A DNA stretch of 64,000 nt from Hyparrhenia diplandra (lineage: Eukaryota > Streptophyta > Magnoliopsida > Poales > Poaceae), in assembly GCA_015847255.1 (NCBI GenBank), contig JADLZK010000260.1, forward strand, positions 124,001 through 188,000, read 5' to 3'. Both the position numbers and the translations under genes were made by a program. Positions 25,190 through 34,958 of the stretch are shown piece after piece; within the stretch, counting starts at the first letter, position 1, and each line of letters begins with the position of its first letter. Under the pieces are notes generated by a model, which worked only from the letters and a program-made list of their open reading frames with translations, did not search any database and was not told where the DNA came from.

Positions 25190-25262
25190 AAGTGTGTAGC
25201 GCAGTGGAGGGGGGGTCGCGCGAGCTTGAGGTCGTGGGTTCGAATCTTGGCGGCCGCAACAT
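25190..25262 (+). other. tRNA-like internal promoter motif (box A / box B)
   Basis: TAGCGCAGTGG (25197-25207) resembles a Pol III box A and GGTTCGAATC (25237-25246) a box B, spaced as in tRNA genes and tRNA-derived SINEs. No cloverleaf or anticodon arm is evident, so it is a tRNA-derived relic or SINE head and not a functional tRNA. Confidence 0.45.
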
Positions 25263-25429
25263 TTGTAAAAAGCCGAAAAAATCACCATGTGTAGGGGATG
25301 TGGGAGGTCTGGCCGTGGGGTCCTACCCCGATTAAAAAAATCTTTTGTTATTTTTTTGTGAATTTTGAAAATATGAAATCTGGGTTCTTAAAGCGAAAAG
25401 AAGTTTTTTGTAGGCCCTTATCCTCATTA

Positions 25430-25930
25430 CGCCTAGCATTGAGTGGGCTGGATATTTACCTTATCAACTAGCAAATCAATAGGGGTTCTATTTGAGTAAG
25501 CACCTAAATTGGCACCTGAATCGGATTTGAACCGGCTGTTTGACATTGTCAGGCTACTGTTCTTCTATTCTTTCGAATCCATGAAGTAAGACATTGATTT
25601 TGCAACAAGGTCAATTATGTTCATTGCATAATAAGTTCCCTTGAAAAACATTGGTGCACGTGCAAACGAAGTTGCTCTACCGAACTGAGCTATAGCCCTT
25701 GTCGGATATATCTTAACATATAGATAATTTCTTATCAAGATGAATATTCTCTAATGCCGGAGGATATCCCTTTGATCCGTTTACTATATAATATAACATA
25801 AACATACCAATAACGGAATAAAATAAACATACCAATAACGGAGCGGTATTGCTTATAAAAAGGATTCAATCTATAATCAATCAAAGTAATGGGGCTTCTT
25901 TTGTGGTGATAAATTGCCTACTTAACTCAG
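25430..25930 (-). pseudogene. Plastid-derived fragment (trnV-UAC 5' exon, part of its intron, and the spacer to trnM-CAU)
   Basis: On the minus strand 25660-25699 reads AGGGCTATAGCTCAGTTCGG and continues as the 40-nt 5' exon of plastid trnV-UAC with a few substitutions. It is followed by GTGCACCAATG, a group II intron start. On the plus strand the fragment ends with GCCTACTTAACTCAG (25916-25930), the 5' end of plastid elongator trnM-CAU. trnV-UAC and trnM-CAU are divergent neighbours in plastid genomes, so the order fits. Truncation on both sides makes it non-functional. The left boundary in the trnV intron is approximate. Confidence 0.75.
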
Positions 25931-26058
25931 GGGGCGGCTCCTGTCAACCGCCCCTAATGTGGATGAACATTAGGGGCGCTTGTTTAGGGGCGGTTGGAAA
26001 AACCGCCCCTAAAGTCCATCAAGAACCGCCCCTAATGTTGGCTTTTGTAGTAGTGATG

Positions 26059-27560
26059 TAACGATTCATACTACTTATTAGGGTGTACATGGTTTCAAAA
26101 CTCGCCTAACCAACACAGTCCGGATAAGCTTGCCAGGACAGGGGGTGCAAGTTTAGCTAGCTCTCGTTCTAGAAAGGCAAAATGTGGAGAAACTTTGCCA
26201 CCACATGCCTTGAGACTAGGGTTTTAACTATCCAAACACGTTTCTAATTAACCTCAGTTTCTCGTTTAGTAAGGTCAGACAAGATTAGCCAAAGGAACTA
26301 AACATACCCTTACAATCTGACGGAGTTGTGAAGCTAAGAATAGTAGCTTTATGGACTCCTATTTTATCCCAATAAAAGAGATAAAAGTGACTCCTTACTA
26401 TAACTAGTACAATGTCCGTGCTAACGCATAATGGTTTTATCTCACAATCACATGTAAATAACAAAACAATTTCGATTGTTTAAGTGACACACAATTATCT
26501 ATAATAACCATTTATTTTTATAGAGGAAAATATGTGATGGTGGTGTCATATTGACATCACCTGTTTTGACCCCATACTCCACCATGTATGTATAAAACAT
26601 TGCTGTAAGAAATTGGTCATAAATTTAACCATTTGATAATTGGAATTTCAAAATCTAATCCAATTTATATAAACTACTTTAAAATTTCAATCCAATTTGG
26701 AACCTGGAAAGAGTTGGAATTAGAAAACAGTGGAGTAGAGAAAAACCTTTGATATCTGGAGCGCCTGTGGACCACTGGAACCGCATTTGTGCACCGTGCG
26801 CCGCTGAGCCACGGCCACGGCCCCATAGAGGCACGTGTCAGGAATGGCTCCGCTCAAAGGCGACCGCGACTATCGGTTGGCGTCCCCATTGACAAGTGCA
26901 GGGTCTCTTAATTGAATGGGTTGTCATTCAAAGAGCTGTCAAATTCATCTACCTATACAGAGCAATTTAAATCTGTTGGACAGCGGACAATAAAACTTGT
27001 TTTGCTTGACCAATTCAAATGCATACTATACAGAGCAATTTAAAACAGATCAATTTAAAAGCACATAAAATTGTTGACCAAATTTAAAAGCTATATAGAC
27101 TACAAGTATATCCCGTGCTTCAATCAATGTTGATAGTTAACCAAACGGATATCAAAGACACATATAGTCCCTGCTGAATACAAACTGTCACAGAACAGCA
27201 TCAGCAGGTGTGCTCAGAGCGAAGTGTGCAGATCAGCGTGCCTGTTTTTCACGTGGTTATTAAAGAGTGTCGATGCTATGGGCCATTGTTTCAGCAGGAA
27301 GTGAATCAACCAAAGCAGAGGCAGTAGCAACTTGACCTCCAGTCATCAAGGATCGCCTTGTTGTTCATGCCATCGGCACAGTTCAGCAAAATAAGCCCTA
27401 ACACGACTTACTCTGCCCATCTAACAGGAGCAAACTGAATATCATTACAACCAAGATATACAATAGTAGTTTGCAGAAAGAGATTTGGCTGATAGGAACA
27501 TAATAAGACAACAATGACACATGAAGAGCTTCCAACAGAGTTACCGACGAGCACCGGTGG
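26059..27560. other. Intergenic, no gene seen
   Basis: AT-rich sequence with a small GC-rich patch at 26755-26890. No convincing coding region or repeat boundary was found. Confidence 0.4.
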
Positions 27561-28790
27561 GCCTCCTCACCTCCTCCAAGAAATCCAGTATCAACTGCTT
27601 GAGGCAATGCATAAGCCATTGTTTTTTCAAAACCATAAATCTAGATAACCTTAAACGAATGTTATGATATATAGCAACTCAGTTCAAACGTCAGATTTTC
27701 AAAATCATCAATCTAGATTTTGTTAAGCTAATGTTATGAGAACAACTCAGTTCTAATGTCAGATACTACATTTCTGTTCAAATGTTAGATATATCAGACT
27801 GAAAGCACACTTGCCTCTGCACATGTTCGTGTAAGAAAACCCAGCAGGCTTGTCCAAGACCCGAACCCCACCAATCGCGTAGATGGTGTAGGATTCAGAC
27901 AACACCCCAATGTTCCTACCAATGAGTTGAGAATCCTACTGGGTAGTATTTAACCGAAAACTGCACATATTACTGAATTATCTCAAGCACTATAATGCAG
28001 TTCTAAATTATGACAAGCACTATAGATTATACTAAAAATGAAAAAAGATATATACTAAAAATGAAAAGATATTCAGGTTCGAAAAAATAGGAAGTAATTC
28101 TTGAGGAAATTCAGATAGTCCCTGAGCGCCTATTCCCTAAACCTCATCATGAAATTCAGAAGTGCACCAATAGGGAAAAAAAAATAGAGAATAGCTATTC
28201 CGGCTGACAGATTCAACAGTTGACTCAATTATCCCCACTCCAACCTGATCTAAAATTCTGAATCTACATGATACAGCTTAACACAAATGGCATACCTGTT
28301 TGTCTCTCGTGGCTGGCAGTCCGGTGATGGCCTGTCCGGGTTGTTCAGCGGCCCGGCGGCAGCGGCGACGACGTAATAAACCTGGCTGTCTCCTGCTGCC
28401 CAATTTAACAATGAATTAGAATAATTGTTCATGGTGACAAAAATCTGGTAGTCTAGCTACGCACAAAATATATGGTTCCCACGTAGCAAGAAGAGGATCG
28501 ATGCTGTGCATAATCGAGAGACAGTGCCAGTCACACCCATGGTGGAGAGAACGGAGAGTAGAGATGAGCGAGATTTTTGGATCGTCCGTATGTTAGGGCG
28601 ATGCCCTAGGCGATCGCGATCCCACCTTCGACCAAGCCGCCACGCGCGCGGACGGCTCTCAGGTCTGCAACGTCGACGGCCACCCGGAGGCGATCGCGAT
28701 CCCACCTTCGACCCCCTCCTCGTCGTACGTCTCGGGGTGGCCGCACGGTGGCTTGCCGCGGCTGGGGGCGGATGAACGCAGGCCTGCACG
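27560..28790 (-). pseudogene. Cluster of exon-like pieces, unrecognised
   Basis: Several minus-strand pieces have plausible splice borders. One at about 28290-28398 contains GDSQVYYVVAAAAGPLNNPD and ends at ACAG|GTATGCC. One at about 27815-27935 contains IGVLSESYTIYAIGGVRVLD. A short one at about 27568-27619 starts MAYALPQAVDTGF. I could not join them into one frame or name a family. They may be gene fragments carried by a transposon. GC-rich sequence at 28550-28790 includes a partly repeated block (GCGATCGCGATCCCACCTTC, twice). Confidence 0.2.
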
Positions 28791-28811
28791 ACGGCGGTCA
28801 GCGGATGGAGG
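28743..28811. repeat. 69-bp direct repeat, left copy
   Basis: Begins GCACGGTGGCTTGCCGCGGC and matches 29195-29263 with about two mismatches. The two copies bracket the DUF1218-like exon. Confidence 0.9.
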
Positions 28812-28892
28812 CCTCGCTACGTGATTGATTCCAGCGACAGGAGCCAACCAGGAGTGAACTGAATTTAGGAATTGTTTGCGCGGATGATGCAG

Positions 28893-29130
28893 GCTGAGCT
28901 TCGCGGTGGCCGTGATCCTGCTGGCGACCGCGGCGAGCATGAACCACGGGCAGCGGTACGGGCGCGGTTGGATGGATGGCGACTGCTACGTGGCCCGGAG
29001 CGGCGTGTTCGGCGGCGCGGCGGCCCTTGTCGTGGTCACGGCGCTCATCACCCTCGGCCTCACTTTCGCCACTGAATCAACCGCGGCCGCGGGGGCCATA
29101 GCGACGACGCCCGCGATGTCGTCGTCATGA
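28893..29130 (+). pseudogene. Terminal exon of a DUF1218-like membrane protein (fragment)
   Basis: Preceded by an acceptor (GATGATGCAG), the frame reads LSFAVAVILLATAASMNHG, then CYVARSGVFGGAAALVVVT and a second hydrophobic stretch, ending in TGA at 29128-29130. Two membrane segments around a C-Y-x-x-x-x-G-V-F motif are typical of the C-terminal half of plant DUF1218 proteins. I found no upstream exons encoding the N-terminal half, so this is a fragment. Flanking 69-bp direct repeats suggest it arrived as part of a duplicated or mobile segment. Confidence 0.5.
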
Positions 29131-29194
29131 TGAGCCACATGCACGAGGACACATCTCGACGCGGCGTCGGAGGACGCGGAATAGCCGGGCGGCT

Positions 29195-29263
29195 GCACGG
29201 TGGCTTGCCGCGGCTGGGGGCGGATGAACGCAGGCCTGCACGACGATGGTCAGCGGATGGAGG
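29195..29263. repeat. 69-bp direct repeat, right copy
   Basis: Second copy of the repeat at 28743-28811. The copies start 452 bp apart. Confidence 0.9.
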
Positions 29264-29503
29264 TGGCTGGATGGTCAGCGGATGGCCAAACGCCTACGAG
29301 GATCTGCTCCTATACCCTACTCGTCCTATTATCATCACAAAACAACCAAGCCACAATCCACTATGTCGCAAATCCTATTTTAGAATCAAGCACAGCTTGA
29401 TCGAGCAGCTTCCAAACCGATGAGCACGTAAGTATCTTGTTTACATACAAAAGAAAACGCGTAAACCACGCAATGACGTACGGGACCGTGTTCATGCATC
29501 ACA

Positions 29504-32500
29504 TCACGACCTGGTCTGGAAGGGCACGTAGGTCTTGAGCGAGTCGCGCACGCCCTGCACCGAGGCGACCCCGGCCGCGATGGTGATGATGAAGCAGAAG
29601 AAGCTGAGGGTCTGCAGCGCCAGCCACGTGCCGCTGAACCGCGGGATCTGCTGCTGCCGGATGTACATCTCGACGGGGAAGAAGACGGTGAGCGGCCAGA
29701 AGGCGATGCTGCCGAGGATGCCCAGGATGCTGTTGAAGAAGGGCAGCAGCACGGCGAAGAGGGTGATGAGCGCCACGAAGCCCGTGCGCCACACGAGGCG
29801 GAACACGTTGACGCCGCCGTGCTCCCGCCTGACGCAGGGCCACCGCGACGCGACGTCGGCCTCCACGGCGGAGAAGAGCGGCTGCAGGAACACCTGGAAG
29901 CCGCCCACGAGGTGGAGCACGATGCACACGTTGGCGAAGTCCACCAGCCAGTAGGGCTCGTAGAAGCCCGACAGGATGTTCCCCGGCGCGCTGTTGCCGA
30001 ACGCCGAGTAACCCAGACAGCCGCACAACAGGTAGAATCCCGTCGTCGTCGCCACGCCCACGATCGACGCCTGCCGCATCGTCTTGTTCTCGGCCGGCGG
30101 AGATCGCAGCGTGTCCTGCACCGGCCGTCACCACCACGAACAACTTTATTTGCGGCCGGCCAACAAGTTGATGCTCTCGTTGATTAGGTGTTGGTGAACA
30201 TCAGAGTAGGAGCCTATGCAGCTTAATTTCCTGACCTGGATCTCAATAAGGATTATGGTGTAAGAGTAGGCAAACGCGATGTTGCCGAGAGCCTGGAACG
30301 TCATCCATATCTTCTGCGTTGCGCTATCGACGTCCACTCCAACCTGCGTGCCATAGAACGTCGTCTTCCCAGTGGGACCTGCCATGCCAGCCAGAGAATG
30401 AGTAGTGCTATACATGTGTTGTTATTGGTTGAGACGTTCAGTTACAGGTACCGTACCTGACAAGGTCTGGCCGAGGGCGAGGCCGACGGCAATGGTGGCG
30501 TAGGAGAAGGACATGACGGCTGCGATTACAGAGAGCCACCAGAGCTCATGGAAGTTGGGGAGCTGGCTGAAGATGATCTGCACCACGCCGAAGCCGACGA
30601 TGTAGGAGCCTGTGTTCTGGGTGCAGTCGGCACCGTGCCCGTGCGAGTGGAAGCAGTTGGACTTGAGGATAGCCCTGCACATACACGCAGCGCATATCAT
30701 TTGGTTTAGTTTGGTTACTAAATCAAATCGACGCAAAAGTTGAGGGACCTACGCAGCACTGGCAGCAGCTGTGATGGTGTAGCCAATGCCGGTGCCGAAC
30801 ATGTTGGCATACTGGCAGAAGCCGCAGAACCAGACATACCCCCCGCCTGCACACACGCGCAAGAGAGAAACATAGAGATCTTGCAATGTCAGTTACTCAG
30901 TTACATTGACCTCTGTATGATGTCAAATTGATCGGCTCTCTGAATTTGCAAGTGATGATCGAACAGGTTCCCGGTGTACCTAGGTAGGACTCGACGGCCT
31001 CAGTGTATGTGTAGTTGCGCTTCCCGGTGACAGGGTCGCCGACACGGTAGCAGTCGGAGAGGAGGCAGCAGGTGTAGTAGGTGATGGCCGCGAAGAGCAG
31101 CAGGATCACCGGCCCGGCCACCCAACCCAGCTGGGCCATCGCCCACGCCAACGACAGCACGCCGGAACCGATCACCGCCGTGATGATGTGCGCAGCCGCC
31201 GTCCATACCGTCCCTGTGCAATGCATAGAAAACAAAGTTGCAGATTTCGCAAGGGAGGGAAATCACGCATGAGCTATTTCTGTTCATTTTCCTGAAGTTT
31301 TGGAATCGGAAGGACTGTTTGCCAGGGAAAAGGCTGATGGCCTAGGATTTTCGCCCTATCAGTTTGGTACAAAGCTTTACAAATTTGATAACCAAGATAC
31401 TTACAAACCGGTTGGTTCCATTCCTGGACTCCATAGCTTCAAATCAGAGGGCGTATATTAGAGGAAGGTGTATTCATGACAACCTCAGTTTGGTTCAGCA
31501 GACAGTGAGAACATCTTCTAAGACTCAGTGCTTCACCTTTTTGTTTGTACTTTTAGCACATTTGGGGTCTGGCACGATCTGGTGTAATCTAGTTTCTAAT
31601 CTGTTATCCACTTCCTCCAACGGAATCAAGCTGAATGGTGAGCCTCGAGGGCTTCACCAGGCTTTATCCCCAAGGCTGTTTAAAATTCTGACTGATGTAC
31701 TCAGGGTCTGTTTGTATAGCTCACAACAGCTTCATAAGCTATTATTAGTTGTTTTTATAGTTAAACACTCATTTTCAAAACAGCTTTATAGATGAAGTTG
31801 TTTTTTATCCCCTCTCACAAAGACATAAGTTATGTGATGAAGCTATAAAAAATTAGCTTATCCCAGCTCTCTCTCGTCTATGCATCAAGTTGTTGGTGAA
31901 GTTACTTTACCAAAAAGTTTTTTGAAAACAACACAGCTTCAAATAAAGAGTTTCTCGGACCTCAATAGCTTAGTTGTAAAGGCAGGAAATGAGGATTCTC
32001 TGCAACGTAAGAGGTTCTAACTTTGTCCTAAGTCAAACATAACTAGTTTTGACCAAATTTATAGAAAATATACAAACATCTATAATACATAATAAATAAA
32101 CTACCAGGTAGGAAGATATATTTTATAGTAGATATAGTAAAATCCAATTTGGCGTTATAGATGTTGGTAGATATTATTTCTATAACTTTGATCGCTACAA
32201 AAGTTTGACTTAGAACAGAACCAAAACCTACCCTGTTTTTAGAACAGAATAGGCATGTAAGTAGCAACACAACAGGGCTTTCACTAAAAGTGTGCTGCTA
32301 ATTAAGATTAAGGTAAGGCATTGAAATAAGAATGGAATATGGATTACTAATTAAGGAATTAATTCATAGCCTACATTCAGAAGGACGACATTGTAATTCA
32401 GTTGTCAACAAAATGCAGTTATTGATCATTTCTACTATACAATATACAGTTCAACTAAAATGGAAGAATGTTACTTTGTATGCCTTTCTTTTTTAACTTT

Positions 32501-32948
32501 ATTGCCTGCCTGTCTGCCTGTATCACAAAACTGTGACATATATCATGTTTCCTAAACCTAGTGAAGAACTTGCCCAACATGTTACGAATAATATCCATAT
32601 TTCTTGATAATCCGTAGTATGACAGATTGTTCTCATTGGCAATCTGGCACCGTACTGGCCGCTATTCATGGTGTTCCACTGTCATCTCACGTCGCCCGTA
32701 TATACTACTTCCACACCTGACGGCCGCAACGAAATCAAAGTTTCCTTCGTCGTTGCATTGCATGAGGCATGTATGCATTGCCCGTATGTTGGTTTTTGTT
32801 CATCAAACCTCGAGTAGGAGGAAGACGAAACCCTCCAGATCAATTCAGTATGATGCATGGTTAAAGCAGGTTAATTACCTGTCCTCCTCTCCTTGCCGTC
32901 GTCGTCAACCTCGCCATGGATGCCGCGGGTTGTCATATCGATGTCCAT
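29504..32948 (-). CDS. AAP: Amino acid permease gene 2 (AAP-B), intact
   Basis: Amino acid/H+ symporter of the AAP family, about 456 residues. Six exons with consistent phases: 32879-32948, 30980-31213, 30753-30846, 30457-30674, 30236-30378, 29504-30115. The protein starts MDIDMTTRG and passes through DDDGKERRTG, GTVWTAAAHIITAVIGSGVL, GKRNYTYTEAV, WFCGFCQYANMFG, SNCFHSHGHGADC, GVDVDSATQKIW, SPPAENKTM and FWPLTVFFPVEMYI to LKTYVPFQTRS. No frameshift or premature stop was found. The WFCGFCQYANMFG segment and HGHGADC loop place it with AAP-A, in what I take to be the AAP6-like clade; AAP-C is more distant. Exon 1 was found from the DDDGKERRTG end and a GTAATT donor, and the start lies about 130 bp below a TATA box. 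Intron 1 (1.66 kb) contains a decayed LINE piece. Confidence 0.93.
31320..31700 (+). mobile_element. Degenerate LINE reverse-transcriptase fragment in intron 1 of AAP-B
   Basis: The plus strand encodes SFTNLITKILTNRLVPFLD and then NQRAYIRGRCIHDNLSLVQ, the typical plant L1-type RT region, followed further on by NGIKLNGEPRGL and LSPRLF. The FRPISLV part just upstream is in another frame. There are gaps between the motifs, so it is a dead internal fragment. Confidence 0.75.
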
Positions 32949-33075
32949 GTCTCTGTCTCCTCCGTCACTCAAACCTCTCACCACCACTACTCCGGTGGCA
33001 GGACACCAGCAGCAGGGACGTGTGTACTCCGATGGCGGTGCCGGTGGTCGGGAGAGGGAATAGGGGCGGAGGAAA

Positions 33076-33085
33076 CTATATATAG
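33076..33085 (-). promoter_or_regulatory. TATA box of AAP-B
   Basis: CTATATATAG lies about 130 bp upstream of the AAP-B start codon. The GGAGAGGGAATAGG block at 33050-33063 is shared with the AAP-A promoter. Confidence 0.6.
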
Positions 33086-33350
33086 GCAACGGGCGCCGGC
33101 GAGGGAACGATCGAGCGCCACGCTATCGATCGACGGAAATGAAGTAAATGAACGCGGGCAAGCAGCGCGGGTGGCATGGCAATGACGAACAATGGGCGTG
33201 GAACGACCACAGGTTGACGCCTGTCATGGTCGCGCTGCATTACTTGCCCCCGTCTTCCGCGGTCGTCGCGGGCCGGAGACGAAGAAGGAAGACGGGGTCA
33301 TGAGACAAGAGAGGCAGATCGAGGCCCAACAAATGTGAGATGCACATGGA

Positions 33351-33353
<3 letters not shown>

Positions 33354-33412
<59 letters not shown>
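33354..33412. repeat. (GT)n(GA)n compound microsatellite
   Basis: About 28 bp of GT followed by about 31 bp of GA repeats, roughly 270 bp upstream of the AAP-B TATA box. Confidence 0.95.
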
Positions 33413-33414
<2 letters not shown>

Positions 33415-33626
33415 GTTTGGGGACACAATGCTTAGCTCTCCCCAATGAAGCCTCCTTCCGGTGAGATCTCTAGCAGCTCCTCTCCTCTCAGGCTACGTGT
33501 GATCCTCCTAACAAATCATGTGTGGCTTCCAGTTTGGAATGGATAATTTTAGTTGAACTTGAAATGCTTTGATGACTCTCCAAGATTCTTTTTTTCCAAA
33601 AGCATGCATTGCATATTCTGGATTAA

Positions 33627-34392
33627 CAGCGGGATTTAACAGTGGAAGACTCAATAGTGTGGAGGTGGACAGAGGATGGCGAATATTCAACAAAAAGTGT
33701 ATACCAAATACAGTTTATAGGCACTTTCAGCACCCTCAAATTGGCACCTGTCTGGAAGGCAAAAGCGGAACAAAAATGCAGATTCTTTGCATAGACTTTG
33801 TTACACAAGAAGATACTCACAGCAAACAACCTGCTGAAGAGAGGTTGGACTGATGACACCGACTGCAAACTGTGCTCTAATGTTCTAGAAACACCGGTAC
33901 ATCTTTGTAAAGATTGTCCTTTCACGAAGGAGGTATGGAGTATTATCAAGCAACTTCGGTAAAAAAAAAAGTATTATCAAGCAATGGTTCCAATTATCCG
34001 TACTAGACACAGTTAATGTCAGCAGTTCGCTCCATGCTTATTGGTGGAGATGTCGGAGGAAAATAGACAGAAGGCAAAGAAGAGAGGTCGATGGAATTTT
34101 CATATATTTCTGGTGGAGCATTTGGAAGGAAAGAAACCGGAGAACTTTTCAGCATGTATCACTAAATCCATTGCAGGTGGCCGGTCGCTGCAAGGAGGAG
34201 ATTATGCAGTTCCGTTTGGCTACGTCTCCAGGGGAGGGAAAGTTTCAGGGGAATGTTGTAGAGTAGTGTGAGTCGTGGAAAGTTGTAAATAAGGATCTTT
34301 TTAAAACTCTTTTGTAAAACTTTTTCTTTTTATTCGAATCTAATAAAATTTGCGGCAAAACTTTTGCCGTCCCTTCAAGAAAAAAAAAAAAA
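33627..34392 (+). mobile_element. 5'-truncated LINE insertion, 14-bp target duplication
   Basis: ATATTCTGGATTAA is present exactly at 33613-33626 and 34393-34406. Between lies 766 bp ending in a poly-A tail (34380-34392). Plus-strand pieces encode the C-terminal part of a plant LINE ORF2: a zf-RVT-like region (CRFFA, then LLKRGW, CKLCSNVLETPVHLC) and a WWSIWKERNRRTFQH block. Frame shifts between the pieces show it is no longer coding. It lies between AAP-B and AAP-C. Confidence 0.92.
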
Positions 34393-34958
34393 ATATTCTG
34401 GATTAAAAGAAGTTGGAATAAAGTTTACACTACCCGGTTGGCATCAAATGGCAAGCAACCATCAGCCGATCATCGGCTCGAACGGTGGAGCTTAGTAGTT
34501 TGTACTAGGTTAGAAAACTAATGTGCGACTAAAGCGTGCCGTCTAAGACTCGTGCATACCTTCCAAATCCTCCCCGGCTAAACACACATTAGCAGGTCGA
34601 CCCGGCTAAAGATGGAAAAACCAACACTGTGATTCAGTTTTGCGTTGGCTGCATTTCCTTTTAATTCATTTTAGTTTGAACAAAGCTTGTACACTTCGAT
34701 TCCTACATCATCAGCTCAAGCTTGTGCACACTTTACAACATATCCAAGAGACCAAGACGCCATCGAAATCTCTCTACAGAACCAGAGATAATGACTGAAC
34801 CTCTCCCCGGAACACTTCTCTCCGACAATGAGCGCTGGTACCATACCATACCATTGCCACTAGTAACATGCCGCAGGGCACAACAAAGGCGACTGTTAAC
34901 CTCCGACCTTGAGCGAGCATTGCAATTGCAACTTAGAGCATGTAAGCTCAGTCAGTAA

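Larger units (their letters stand above)
24301..26055. mobile_element. Non-autonomous CACTA element (1,755 bp), TSD ATG
   Basis: The ends are CACTACTCGCAAAAAGCCAAC and, inverted, CACTACTACAAAAGCCAAC. The flanking triplet ATG is duplicated (24298-24300 and 26056-26058). Subterminal AGGGGCGG/CCGCCCCT repeats occur in both arms, as is usual for grass CACTA elements. There is no transposase. Inside lie a tandem array, a tRNA-like motif and plastid-derived DNA, listed separately. Confidence 0.92.

Noticed and set aside
25660..25699. Possible functional tRNA-Val gene
   Set aside because: Only the 5' exon of plastid trnV-UAC is present, with substitutions and no 3' exon.
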